From Gammaproteobacteria bacterium (lineage in GTDB: Bacteria; Pseudomonadota; Gammaproteobacteria; Thiohalomonadales; Thiohalomonadaceae), in assembly GCA_003252455.1 (NCBI GenBank), contig QKED01000033.1, positions 1 to 64,000 on the forward strand: a stretch of DNA of 64,000 bases, written 5' to 3'. A program made the translations under genes and the position numbers. Shown piece after piece: positions 12,978-23,400 of this stretch. Below the pieces are notes generated by a model. It was not told the origin of the DNA and made no database searches. It saw only the letters and a list, made by a program, of their open reading frames with translations. Each line of letters opens with the position of its first letter. Position 1 is the first letter of the stretch.

Positions 12978-14609
12978 ATGAGTGAACAATTCGACGTCGT
13001 CGTCATCGGCAGTGGCTTCGGTGGCTCCGTCAGCGCCGCCCGCCTGGCCGAGAAGGGGCACAAGGTGCTGGTGCTGGAGCGTGGCCGACGCTGGAAACCG
13101 GAGGATTACCCACGCGAGCCGGGCGACGCCTGGGTCTACGAAAACAGCCTGGCACAGCACTTCAACGGCTGGGTGGATATCGACTTCTTCCGCAACATGG
13201 CGGTGGCGCGTGGCGCCGGGGTGGGCGGCGGCTCGCTGATCTACGCCAGCGTCTCCATCGTGCCGCCCGCCGAGATCTTCGCCCAGGGCTGGCCGAGTGC
13301 CATCAAATACGACGAGCTACAGCCGCACTACGCCACCGTGGGGCGCATGCTCAACGTGCAGCCGATCCCGCAAAACCAGGTGAGCGAGCGCTACCGGGTG
13401 ATGCGCGACGGCGCCGAGGCGCTCGGCTTCGGTGACCGCTTCCACGGCGTGGATCTGGCGGTCAACTTCGACCCCGAGTGGTCCTACGCGCAGGACGACT
13501 GCTTCAACGACAACAAGTCCAAGACCTTCACCAACCCCCAGGGGGTCGAGCAGGGCACCTGCGTGCACTGCGCCAACTGCGACGCCGGGTGCCAGGTAAA
13601 GGCGAAGAACACCCTGGACATGAACTACATCCCGCTGGCCGAGCAGCATGGCGCGCAGGTGCGCCCGCTGCACATCGTCACGCGCATCGAGCCCGCCGAA
13701 GGGGGGGGCTACAAGGTGAGCTTCGACCGCCTCGCCGATGGCTCTCGCCACCCCGGCAGCGTGGTGGCCAAGCGCGTGGTGCTCGCCGCCGGCTCCCTCG
13801 GCTCCACCGAGCTGCTACTGCACGCCCGCGACGACCACAAGACCCTGCCCAAACTCAGCGCGCGCCTCGGCCACGGCTGGAGCTGCAACGGCGACTTCGT
13901 CACCCCTTCGGTGCACATGGAGCGCGAGATCTCCGCCACCCAGGGGCCGACCATCAGCTCCGCCATCGACCTGCTCGACGGCAAGTACAAGGGCGCCAAG
14001 CTGTTCATCGAGGATGGCGGCTTCCCCGACCTGGTGGGCAACTACCTGGAGGAGCTGCTCAAGCGCTGGAGCCGCCCCAGCGACAACTGGCTACAACGCC
14101 TGGTGAAGGGGCTGTTGGGCAAACTGCGTATCCCCTACGCCGACCAGCTCCAGGTGCTGGCCGAGGAGGTGCGCCAGCGCAACACCCTCAACCGGGTGAT
14201 GTTCTGGTTCGGGCAGGCGGTGGATGCCGGTGACGGGCGCTTCTACCTCGGGCGCCCCTGGTACGCGCCGTGGCGCAAGGAGATGAAGCTCGACTGGAAC
14301 ATCGCCAAGTCGGAGCAGACCATGCAGGCGATGGCCGACCTGCACATCGAACTCTCCAAGGCGACCGCAGGCACCCCCTTCGTGCCCCCCACCTGGACCG
14401 TGAGCAAGGACCTCATCACCCCCCACCCGCTGGGCGGCTGCGCCATGGGCGAAGACATCCACAGCGGCGTGGTCGACCACAAGGGCGAGGTGTTCGGCTA
14501 CCCCGGCCTCTTCGTGCTCGACGGCTCGATCATCCCCACCCCGCTCGGCCTCAACCCCTCGCGCACCATCGCCGCCCTGGCCGAGCGCGCCTGCACCTAC
14601 ATCGACTAG
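12978..14609 (+). CDS. GMC-family FAD oxidoreductase, cholesterol-oxidase-like
   Basis: A 543-residue flavoenzyme of the glucose-methanol-choline family. The FAD-binding GSGFGGS motif is at about 11-17. Active-site His483 lies in HPLGGCAMG and Asn526 in GLNPSRT, the His/Asn pair used for alcohol oxidation in cholesterol oxidase and relatives. Cysteines 195, 198, 201 and 205 form CxxCxxCxxxC, a spacing typical of a 4Fe-4S site and seen in some bacterial GMC dehydrogenases that pass electrons to a chain rather than to O2. No secretion signal is visible. AAGGAG lies 8 nt before the ATG. It is the last gene of the operon and is followed by a hairpin. The substrate is probably a sterol-like or other hydrophobic alcohol, by family analogy only. 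Confidence 0.9.
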   Translation: MSEQFDVVVIGSGFGGSVSAARLAEKGHKVLVLERGRRWKPEDYPREPGDAWVYENSLAQHFNGWVDIDFFRNMAVARGAGVGGGSLIYASVSIVPPAEIFAQGWPSAIKYDELQPHYATVGRMLNVQPIPQNQVSERYRVMRDGAEALGFGDRFHGVDLAVNFDPEWSYAQDDCFNDNKSKTFTNPQGVEQGTCVHCANCDAGCQVKAKNTLDMNYIPLAEQHGAQVRPLHIVTRIEPAEGGGYKVSFDRLADGSRHPGSVVAKRVVLAAGSLGSTELLLHARDDHKTLPKLSARLGHGWSCNGDFVTPSVHMEREISATQGPTISSAIDLLDGKYKGAKLFIEDGGFPDLVGNYLEELLKRWSRPSDNWLQRLVKGLLGKLRIPYADQLQVLAEEVRQRNTLNRVMFWFGQAVDAGDGRFYLGRPWYAPWRKEMKLDWNIAKSEQTMQAMADLHIELSKATAGTPFVPPTWTVSKDLITPHPLGGCAMGEDIHSGVVDHKGEVFGYPGLFVLDGSIIPTPLGLNPSRTIAALAERACTYID

Positions 14610-14621
14610 CGCACACCCTGC

Positions 14622-14643
14622 GCCGCCCCTCGTCCGGGGCGGC
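14622..14643 (+). terminator. Hairpin after the GMC operon
   Basis: A perfect 8-bp stem (GCCGCCCC/GGGGCGGC) with a 6-nt loop starts 13 nt after the GMC stop codon. No T-run follows, so it may be a weak or Rho-assisted terminator, or an mRNA-stabilising structure. Confidence 0.4.
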
Positions 14644-14726
14644 CCCCTCTCGGCGTCTGTGCCATTTACAGCCGGGGTGTTCCCGGGCAAGGTAGGCGGT
14701 CACCTCTGCGAGTAAGGACCCTCGGG

Positions 14727-17675
14727 ATGCCCGCCACCCCCCTACGCTTCACCCTCTTTGCCCTGTTTACCCTCTCCGGCCTGAGCGGCCTGCTCTACGA
14801 GTCGCTCTGGGCCCACTACCTCCACCTGCTGCTCGGGGTCGGCGCCCTGGCCCAGTCGCTGGTACTGGCGCTGTTCATGGGCGGACTGGCGCTGGGGGCC
14901 TGGGGGGTGAGCCGCGTCGCCCCCCGCGTGCGGCGCCCGCTGCTCTGGTACGCCCTCATCGAGGGGGGCATCGGCCTCTATGCGCTGCTCTTCCACCCAC
15001 TCTTCCTCGGCCTGGAGGGGCTGCTGTTCGACAGCCTGCTGCCCGCACTACAGGCACCTTGGCTACAGGCGCTGCTCAAGTGGGGGCTGGGTGGCGTGCT
15101 GTTGCTCCCGGCGGCGATCCTGCTCGGCACCACCTTCCCGCTGATGAGTGGTGCGCTGGTGCGCAACGCCCCGGCGCAGAGTGGCGGCAGCCTCGCCCTA
15201 CTCTACTTCACCAACTCCATCGGCGCGGCCATCGGCGCCCTGCTCAGCGCCTTCTGGCTGGTGCCGAGCTACGGCCTGCCGGGCACCCTGGGGCTGGCGG
15301 GCGGGCTCAACCTACTGGTGGCCCTGCTCGCCCTGCTGCTCGCCCTCGGCCTGCGCACCCCGCCGCTGGCCGCACCGGAGGGGCCGCAGCGACGCCCTCC
15401 CTATCAGCACCTGCTGCTGTCGGCGGCGCTGGCCACCGGTTTCGCCTCGTTCGGCTACGAGATCGCCTGGATCCGCGAGATCAGTCTGGTGCTCGGTGCC
15501 AGTACCCAGGCCTTCGAGATCATGCTCAGCGCCTTCATCACCGGCCTCGCCTTCGGTGCCCTCTGGCTGCGCCAACGCATCGCGCGCATCACCGACCCGC
15601 TGCGCTTCGCCGCCCACGTGCAGTGGCTCAAGGGGGCCCTGGCGCTGGCCACCCTGCCGCTCTACCTCGCCAGCTACGAGCTGATGGCCTTCATCCTGGA
15701 GAGCGTGCAGCGCAACGACGGCGGCTATCTGCTGTTCAACCTCACCAGCCACTCCATCGCCCTACTGGTGATGCTGCCGGCCACCTTCATGGCCGGCATG
15801 ACCCTGCCGCTGTTCACCGAGACGCTGCTGCGCAGTGGCGGCGGCGAGGCGAGCATCGGTCGGGTCTACGCCGCCAACACCCTGGGTTCGATCCTCGGCG
15901 TACTGGCCGCCGTGCACCTGTTCATGCCGTTACTCGGCGTCGCCGGGCTATTGAGCCTGATGGCGGCCATCGATATCGGCGTGGCGCTGGCGCTGTTCGC
16001 CCCACGCATCGGCGCGCTGCCGCGCCTGGAGGTACCGTTGGCACTGGGCACGGCCATGGCCACCCTACTGCTGGTGGCGCTGCTCTCGCCCATGCAGCCC
16101 GAGCGACTCATCTCCGGGGTCTATCGCTACGGTCGCAGCCAACTGGAGGGGCAGTCGATCCTCTTCTACCAAGACGGCAAGAGCGCCACGGTGAGCGTCA
16201 GCGAGTCGGACGGTGGCCACCGCACGATCCGCACCAACGGCAAGCCGGACGCCTCGATCCAGATGAGCGGCCTCACCTACACCAGTGACGAGGTGACCAT
16301 GGCCAGCGCCGCCCTGCTGCCGCTACTGCTGCGCCCGGAGAGCCAGCGGGTGGCCAACATCGGTTTCGGCTGCGGCCAGACCACCCACCTGCTGCTCGGC
16401 GACCCCGAGCTGACGCAGGTAGACACCATCGAGATCGAGCCGCAGATGGTGGCCGGGGCGCGCCACTTCAGCCCCTGGAACGACCGCGCCTACCAAGACC
16501 CGCGCAGCCACATCCACATCGACGACGCCAAGGCCTTCTTCAGCCGCCGCGAGACGCCCTACGAGATCATCGTCTCCGAACCCTCCAACCCCTGGGTGAG
16601 TGGGGTCGGCAACCTCTTCAGCCGTGAGTTCTACCAGCGCATCAACCACTACCTGGTGGCCGACGGCCTCTTCGTGCAGTGGCTGCACCTCTACGAGAGC
16701 GACCTCTCGCTACTCGCCTCGGTGTTCAAGGCGCTGGACGAGGGCTTTGTCGACTACCAGGTGTTCAGCACCGATGTGAGCAACCTGCTCATCGTCGCCT
16801 CGCCGAGCCCGCTCACCCGCCCGCTGGACGACCGCCTCCTCAGCGGGACCCTGCGCGATGAGCTGGCGCGCATCGAACTGCGCAAGGTCGACGACATGGC
16901 GATCCGCTATCTGGGCGACAAGCAGCTCCTCGCGCCGCTGTTCGCGCGCCTCGACGGGCCGATCAACTCCGACTTCTACCCCTACCTGGCCTACCGCGCG
17001 CCGAAGACCCGCTTCCTGCAACAGCACGACACGCTACAGCTCGCCGGTCTACAGATGCAGCCACTGCCCATCGTCGAGATGCTCTCCAAGCACTATCACC
17101 CGATCACGCAGAGCCCCACCGACGACCACTACGCCGCCTGGTCGCAACGTCACCCCCAGGCACTGGAGACCCTCACCCACCTGCACGACGCGACGCCAGA
17201 GCGCGAGCACCTGCAGGCCTGGCGACTGGGGCAAAGCCTGGCTCGCTTAGAGGGGAGCTGCCCCCCGCCGCAGGAGGCACAAGCACTGCTCAAGGCGCTG
17301 ATGTTCCTCACCACGTCGGTCTCCCCCTACCTCACCACGACCCAGCGCCAGCAGCTCTGGGACGGGCTCGCCCAGAGCCCCTGCCGCAACGAGGAGGGCG
17401 ATCTCGCGCATTGGCTCGGCCTGCACCTGGCCCTAGCCCAGCGCGATGCGGCAGGGATGGCGGACCACGCCGAGGCGCTGCTCTCGACGCCGCGCCAACG
17501 CCTGGTCGAGGGCGAGGCGAAGCTGGTGGTCGGGGCGGCCATGCTCGGGCACCTGGCCCTGGGGCAGCGCGAGGCGGCGCGCCGTGTGTGGGACCGCTAC
17601 CTGTTGCCGAGCCTACCCGAGGGGCGCGACCCGCCCCTCGACCTGCTCCTGCTGCTCAGCCACACCGGCGATTGA
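14727..17675 (+). CDS. Spermidine synthase-like protein with fused membrane domains
   Basis: A 982-residue fusion. The first ~450 residues form two blocks of hydrophobic helices (about 5-205 and 230-445), the transporter-like membrane part found in long spermine/spermidine synthase family proteins. A Rossmann methyltransferase-type domain follows (about 480-700), with the nucleotide loop NIGFGCGQT near 543, IEIEP near 570, DDAKAFF near 595 and SEPSNPW near 617. A helical C-terminal region of ~280 residues is less conserved. The family is annotated by the SpeE-like fold; true aminopropyl transfer is unproven and the membrane domain suggests another aminopropyl- or SAM-dependent role. TAAGGA lies 8 nt before the ATG. 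It is convergent with the acyltransferase gene, with only 7 bp between stops. Confidence 0.85.
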   Translation: MPATPLRFTLFALFTLSGLSGLLYESLWAHYLHLLLGVGALAQSLVLALFMGGLALGAWGVSRVAPRVRRPLLWYALIEGGIGLYALLFHPLFLGLEGLLFDSLLPALQAPWLQALLKWGLGGVLLLPAAILLGTTFPLMSGALVRNAPAQSGGSLALLYFTNSIGAAIGALLSAFWLVPSYGLPGTLGLAGGLNLLVALLALLLALGLRTPPLAAPEGPQRRPPYQHLLLSAALATGFASFGYEIAWIREISLVLGASTQAFEIMLSAFITGLAFGALWLRQRIARITDPLRFAAHVQWLKGALALATLPLYLASYELMAFILESVQRNDGGYLLFNLTSHSIALLVMLPATFMAGMTLPLFTETLLRSGGGEASIGRVYAANTLGSILGVLAAVHLFMPLLGVAGLLSLMAAIDIGVALALFAPRIGALPRLEVPLALGTAMATLLLVALLSPMQPERLISGVYRYGRSQLEGQSILFYQDGKSATVSVSESDGGHRTIRTNGKPDASIQMSGLTYTSDEVTMASAALLPLLLRPESQRVANIGFGCGQTTHLLLGDPELTQVDTIEIEPQMVAGARHFSPWNDRAYQDPRSHIHIDDAKAFFSRRETPYEIIVSEPSNPWVSGVGNLFSREFYQRINHYLVADGLFVQWLHLYESDLSLLASVFKALDEGFVDYQVFSTDVSNLLIVASPSPLTRPLDDRLLSGTLRDELARIELRKVDDMAIRYLGDKQLLAPLFARLDGPINSDFYPYLAYRAPKTRFLQQHDTLQLAGLQMQPLPIVEMLSKHYHPITQSPTDDHYAAWSQRHPQALETLTHLHDATPEREHLQAWRLGQSLARLEGSCPPPQEAQALLKALMFLTTSVSPYLTTTQRQQLWDGLAQSPCRNEEGDLAHWLGLHLALAQRDAAGMADHAEALLSTPRQRLVEGEAKLVVGAAMLGHLALGQREAARRVWDRYLLPSLPEGRDPPLDLLLLLSHTGD

Positions 17676-17682
17676 GCCCTCC

Positions 17683-19659
17683 TCACAGCCCCTCGAACAG
17701 CTCGCGGAACAGCGGCGCGACACGCCGCGCGCCGTAGGTACTCAGATGGTCGTCGTCACGATAGAGCAGGTGACCCGCATGACTCACCGGACAGCGCTCG
17801 GCATCGCACAGGTAGGGGATGGGGTCGATAAGGCGGAACCCCTCGCTCTCGGCCAACCGCTCCAATAGCGCGCGTACCCCGCCGGCACGCGCGGCGTACT
17901 CCGCACGGGTCGGGGCGATGAGGGCATCGGCATCACGCCCGCTCAACTGGGCGCTGTAGTAGACCGCAGGCACCTCGTAGCCGACCTCCGGCAGGGGGGC
18001 GACCACCACCACCTGTCGGCCCAGGCTGTGCAGGAGGGCCAGGGTACGCTTGAACCCCAGCTCAACCATCTCGATGTTGGGCTGCACCCCCTGTTCCGGA
18101 TGCTCCAGGTCCATCAGCTCGACCCCACGACCCGATTCGTACTTATAGCGCTCGCCCGTGGCCGAGAGGGACCAACGCACGCCGAAGACGATGGTCTTCA
18201 GCTCGGGGTGCGCGGTGAGATAGGTGATCACACGCTGATTGAAGCGCTCACAGAACATCTGCTTGGGACGCTCGATGCCGAGCAGTGGCGGGCAGGCGTT
18301 GTGCGTGGCCACACGTCCACGTACCCCGGCCTCCTTCGCCCCCAGGTCCACCGCCGAGGCGAGGGCCCTGGCGTGGGAGTCACCCCAATAGAAGAAGCTG
18401 TCACTCACCCCTTGAACGCCCATGGTGCAGAGGTCGACCCCCTGGCTCATCAGATAGATGCGCCGTTCACACTTGCCCCACTGCTCCCACTCCGGGTCGA
18501 TGCCACTGTAGTTGTCGCCCACCTTATCGGCGTAACGCTGGGTGAACCCCTGCTCCACGACCAGGGTCAGACCCACCCCACACATCACCAGGATCACCAC
18601 ACCGGAGGCGTTGAGCACCTGGGCGCGGGTGGCCAGCAGTTGACGCCGACGGAACGGGCGCTCGACGAAGCGCCAGGAGAGGGTCGCCAGGAGCAGGGCG
18701 GCGGCGATGATGGCCGCCATCTGCCCACCGCTCAGGGGGTGGATGCTGTAGTACTTGGTGTAAACGATGAGCGGCCAGTGCCAGAGGTAGAGCGAGTAAG
18801 AGATGAGGCCGATGAAGACCACCGGCGAGAGGCTGAGCAGACGCCCGACCATGCCTACCCCACCGACCCCGGCGTGGATGATCAGCGCCGAGCCGAGTAC
18901 CGGGAGCAGGGCGGTATATCCGGGGAAGGGGGTCTTCGGCGTGTAGAGAAAGATCGCCACCAGCAGCAGGGCGAGACCGGCCAACCCACCCAGCTCTCGC
19001 AGCCCCTGGGTGCGCCAGGGCGGGATCAGGTGGATGGCCAACAGACTGCCGACGAACAACTCCCAGGCACGGGTGGGGATGAGGTAGAAGGCCGCATCGG
19101 GCTTCGCCTCGGTCACCACCACACTGGCGATAAACGAGAGCAGGGTGATGGCGACCAGCGAGCGGCGATAGTGCTTGTGCTCCAGCTTGGCGATGAAGAT
19201 GAGCAGCAACGGGAAGAAGATGTAGTACTGCTCCTCTACCGCCAGTGACCAGGTGTGCAGCAGGGGCTTCATCTCCGCCGGGCCATCGAAGTAGCCGGAC
19301 TGGAAAAAGAACAGGATATTGGAGGAGAAGAGCGCGGTGGCGATACTGCTCTTACCCAGGTCAGCGAAGTTGGCCGGGTCGAGCAGCAGGGCGCCCGTCC
19401 CCAAGGTGAAGAGCATCACCACCACCAGGGCCGGCAGGATGCGCCGGAAACGGCGCTCGTAGAAGGTGCGGATGGAGAAGTTGTCCTCGGCGATCTCACG
19501 CACGATGATGGTGGTGATGAGATAGCCGGAGATGACGAAGAAGATATCCACCCCCACATAGCCGCCGCTGAACTGGGGCAGGCCCACGTGGAAGAGCAGC
19601 ACGGAGAGCACTGCGATGGCACGTAGGCCGTCGATATCCGCACGGTATTTCGGTGTCAT
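17683..19659 (-). CDS. Acyltransferase 3 membrane protein with C-terminal SGNH domain
   Basis: A 658-residue OafA/YrhL-type O-acyltransferase that probably transfers acetyl groups across the inner membrane to a surface polysaccharide. The start YRADIDGLRAIAVLSVLLFH carries the family's R/H signature, and about ten membrane helices extend to about residue 360. The second part is a periplasmic SGNH hydrolase-like domain, with block I FYWGDSHA and the late DDDHLS holding the Ser, Asp and His. This two-module form is common for acetylation of LPS O-antigen or exopolysaccharide. The start at 19659 has AAGGA about 11 nt upstream. It follows another SGNH hydrolase gene on the same strand after 49 bp, which suggests they act on the same glycan. 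Confidence 0.92.
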   Translation of the reverse strand: MTPKYRADIDGLRAIAVLSVLLFHVGLPQFSGGYVGVDIFFVISGYLITTIIVREIAEDNFSIRTFYERRFRRILPALVVVMLFTLGTGALLLDPANFADLGKSSIATALFSSNILFFFQSGYFDGPAEMKPLLHTWSLAVEEQYYIFFPLLLIFIAKLEHKHYRRSLVAITLLSFIASVVVTEAKPDAAFYLIPTRAWELFVGSLLAIHLIPPWRTQGLRELGGLAGLALLLVAIFLYTPKTPFPGYTALLPVLGSALIIHAGVGGVGMVGRLLSLSPVVFIGLISYSLYLWHWPLIVYTKYYSIHPLSGGQMAAIIAAALLLATLSWRFVERPFRRRQLLATRAQVLNASGVVILVMCGVGLTLVVEQGFTQRYADKVGDNYSGIDPEWEQWGKCERRIYLMSQGVDLCTMGVQGVSDSFFYWGDSHARALASAVDLGAKEAGVRGRVATHNACPPLLGIERPKQMFCERFNQRVITYLTAHPELKTIVFGVRWSLSATGERYKYESGRGVELMDLEHPEQGVQPNIEMVELGFKRTLALLHSLGRQVVVVAPLPEVGYEVPAVYYSAQLSGRDADALIAPTRAEYAARAGGVRALLERLAESEGFRLIDPIPYLCDAERCPVSHAGHLLYRDDDHLSTYGARRVAPLFRELFEGL

Positions 19660-19708
19660 GAGGGGGTCGGTCCTTGGTTGCGCGGTCTGATGACCGCCTG
19701 AGGCGGGC

Positions 19709-20461
19709 CTATTGTGCCATCTTTGGGCCTAAACCTGGGCCACACAGCAAGGGGCGCAGCCCCTCGATCAGCGCCGGTAGGGCCACGGCGCGCATCCCCG
19801 CCGGGGTCGGATGCAGCCCATCGGGAAGCCACTGTGCCCGCTGGGCGGGGGTGAGCCGGCGCCACAACACACTTGTGTCGATGAGCCCCAGCCCGTACAC
19901 CTGCGCCAGCTCGCGATAGAGGGCTTGATAGCGCGCGAGGCCGGGGCGCTCGCGGGCGTTGCGCCCCCAGGCGGGATTCATGGTGGAGAGGACCACCTGG
20001 GTGCGCTGGCGATTCACCAGGCCGAGGATCGCCTCGTGGTTGCGTCGACTGAGGTAGAGCGGCGTGCCACGGTAGAGTGAGGCGTCGTTGATGGAGAACT
20101 CGACGAACAGCAGGTCGATGGGCGGCCCCTCGGCCAGATAGTCGCGCAGCATGGCCAGCCCTCGACGACTGACGTTCCCCGGAACCGCCAGCTTGACCAC
20201 CTGGACGGCCTCCCCGGCACACCCCTGCAGCGCCTGGCGCAGCTCATCGACCCAACTGCCCGCATGGGTCAGGCTGGTGCCGAGAAAGAGTATGCGCTTA
20301 GGTGACTCGGTGCTGGCCTGGGCGGGGGGCTGGAGGTGGCTGTAGAGCTGTCGATAGGGGGTGAGCGGGGCACCGATGACGCCGTAAAGATAGGCCCCCA
20401 CCAGGCTCGCCAGCAGCGCCACCCCCATACCCGCGAGCATGCACTTATAGAGCAGGCCCAT
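19709..20461 (-). CDS. SGNH/GDSL hydrolase, membrane-anchored
   Basis: A 250-residue protein with an N-terminal hydrophobic anchor (about 8-32) and a periplasmic SGNH hydrolase domain. Block I is FLGTSLTHAG (serine in GTS), the asparagine block is VEFSINDAS and the catalytic Asp-x-x-His pair is in LPDGLHPT. All catalytic positions are kept, so it is probably an active esterase or acyl-transfer partner. It sits just upstream of the acyltransferase-SGNH gene, and a joint role in O-acetylating or deacetylating a surface glycan is inferred. The ribosome site before the ATG at 20461 is weak (G-rich); an inner ATG at 20440 would still keep the anchor. Confidence 0.82.
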   Translation of the reverse strand: MGLLYKCMLAGMGVALLASLVGAYLYGVIGAPLTPYRQLYSHLQPPAQASTESPKRILFLGTSLTHAGSWVDELRQALQGCAGEAVQVVKLAVPGNVSRRGLAMLRDYLAEGPPIDLLFVEFSINDASLYRGTPLYLSRRNHEAILGLVNRQRTQVVLSTMNPAWGRNARERPGLARYQALYRELAQVYGLGLIDTSVLWRRLTPAQRAQWLPDGLHPTPAGMRAVALPALIEGLRPLLCGPGLGPKMAQ

Positions 20462-20480
20462 ACCCGCCGCCCCGGAGAAC

Positions 20481-21095
20481 TCAGCCCCCGTGGCGCTCGG
20501 CCAGCACCCGCTCCACCGTGTCGACGATGGCCTGGGTCTGCGGGTCGATCTCGATGTTGACGCGCTCGCCCACCCGGCGCTGGCGGATCACCGTGCGCTG
20601 CAGCGTCTCGGGGATCAGGTTGACGGCAAAGCGGTTGCCCTGCACCTCGGCGATGGTCAGGCTGATGCCGTCGATGCCCATGTAGCCCTTGGTGAAGCAG
20701 TAACGCACCAGCGCCTGCGGCAGCTCGAACCAGATGCGGTAGTTGTCGACGCTCTCCTCGATGGCGGTGACCGGCGCGGTGCCCATGATGTGGCCGGACA
20801 TGGCGTGGCCGCCGATCTCGTCACCAAAGCGCGCGGCGCGCTCGACGTTGACCCGGTCGCCCAATACCAACGCACCGAGGTTGGTCAACGCCAGGGTCGC
20901 CTGCATCAGGTCGAAGGCGACCCGATCACCGTCGATGCGGGTCACCGTGAGGCAGCAGCCGTTGTGTGCCACCGAGGCACCCGGGCGCAGGCCGTCGAGC
21001 AGCTCGGCGGGCAGACGCAGGGTGTGGGTGCGGAAATCCTCGCGTGACTCCAGCGCCACCAGCTCGGCGGTGCCTTGGATGATTCCAGTGAACAT
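20481..21095 (-). CDS. ribE: Riboflavin synthase, alpha subunit
   Basis: This cytoplasmic enzyme converts two 6,7-dimethyl-8-ribityllumazines into riboflavin plus a pyrimidinedione. The 204-residue chain has the family's duplicated barrel. It opens with the diagnostic MFTGIIQG and the second half begins near MSGHIMGTA. Conserved NGCCLTV, KGYMGIDGISLT and NLIPETL segments are present. Length is normal. AGGAG lies about 6 nt before the ATG, and the start is 9 bp after the histidine-phosphatase stop. There is no FMN riboswitch or ribD/ribBA/ribH next to it, so it is separated from the usual rib operon. The gene is ribE in many bacteria and ribC in E. coli naming. Confidence 0.95.
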   Translation of the reverse strand: MFTGIIQGTAELVALESREDFRTHTLRLPAELLDGLRPGASVAHNGCCLTVTRIDGDRVAFDLMQATLALTNLGALVLGDRVNVERAARFGDEIGGHAMSGHIMGTAPVTAIEESVDNYRIWFELPQALVRYCFTKGYMGIDGISLTIAEVQGNRFAVNLIPETLQRTVIRQRRVGERVNIEIDPQTQAIVDTVERVLAERHGG

Positions 21096-21104
21096 AGGCT
21101 TCTC

Positions 21105-21680
21105 CTAAGGGTGTTCGGGTGGGCTGTCGACGCGGTAGTGGGTACAACCCCAGTAGCGATAGCCGGGGTGGTGCGGGCCACGCCAGCCCAAGCGATAGAG
21201 CTCCTCGCCGATGAGACGGTTCATGAAACCGTGGCCACACAGGGCGACGCTGCCGTGCTCGCGTGCCGCGCAGATGAGGCGCGCAGCGGCGAGACGCGCC
21301 CGCGCCCGCGCCGCACCGATCGACTCGCCGTCGTGGGCATAGCCCGCGAGCCAGAGAAAACGGAACAGGATCGCCCAAAACAGCGCCGGTAGACGTGGCC
21401 AGCCCCACTCGGCATGGGGCAGGTGCACCTCGGCAAAGACCGGGTCGACGAGACGCCGCTCGGGCCCGAAACCGAGCGCCTCGGCGGTGGCGATGGCGCG
21501 CGGCAGGTCGCTGCACAGGGCGAGGGCGCAGTGCCGGGCGTGGTCGAGGGCGGTGGCGTCGGGCGCGCCGGTGATGGGCGCCTGGTCGTAGCGGGCGATG
21601 AATTCGGGGATCTGACGGGGGGCGATGGAGAGGCGGATCGAGAGATCCGGACGGGCGTGGCGAAAGAGGCGGATCTCCAT
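21105..21680 (-). CDS. Histidine phosphatase superfamily protein (phosphoglycerate mutase-like)
   Basis: A 191-residue branch-1 histidine phosphatase. The catalytic block near residues 5-9 reads LFRHARPD, that is RHA in place of the usual RHG; the phospho-accepting His is kept. The second His lies in VALCGHGFMNR, and the acid/base region is AEVHLPHAEWGWP. This branch covers alpha-ribazole phosphatases, sugar-phosphate and nucleotide phosphatases, and the substrate cannot be fixed from sequence. The hydrophobic FWAILFRFLWLAG stretch around 125 is unusual. The ATG at 21680 is chosen because homology-like sequence begins exactly there; the frame is open upstream into the ferredoxin gene. The ribosome site is weak, so it may be translated from a shared transcript. 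Confidence 0.8.
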   Translation of the reverse strand: MEIRLFRHARPDLSIRLSIAPRQIPEFIARYDQAPITGAPDATALDHARHCALALCSDLPRAIATAEALGFGPERRLVDPVFAEVHLPHAEWGWPRLPALFWAILFRFLWLAGYAHDGESIGAARARARLAAARLICAAREHGSVALCGHGFMNRLIGEELYRLGWRGPHHPGYRYWGCTHYRVDSPPEHP

Positions 21681-21689
21681 CGGAAGAGC

Positions 21690-21712
21690 GGCCCCGCAGC
21701 GAGCGCGGGGCC
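21690..21712 (-). terminator. Hairpin after the ferredoxin gene
   Basis: A perfect 8-bp stem (GGCCCCGC/GCGGGGCC) with a 7-nt loop starts 8 nt beyond the ferredoxin stop and ends 10 bp before the next start. Only a mildly T-rich stretch (GCTCTTCC) follows on the minus strand. It may attenuate rather than end transcription. Confidence 0.4.
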
Positions 21713-21720
21713 GGGACGCC

Positions 21721-23385
<1,665 letters not shown>

Positions 23386-23400
23386 CCCCCAGGAGAGCCC

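Noticed and set aside
21096-21104. FMN riboswitch before riboflavin synthase
   Set aside because: Only 9 bp separate ribE from the upstream gene, and no conserved FMN-box elements were seen in this run.
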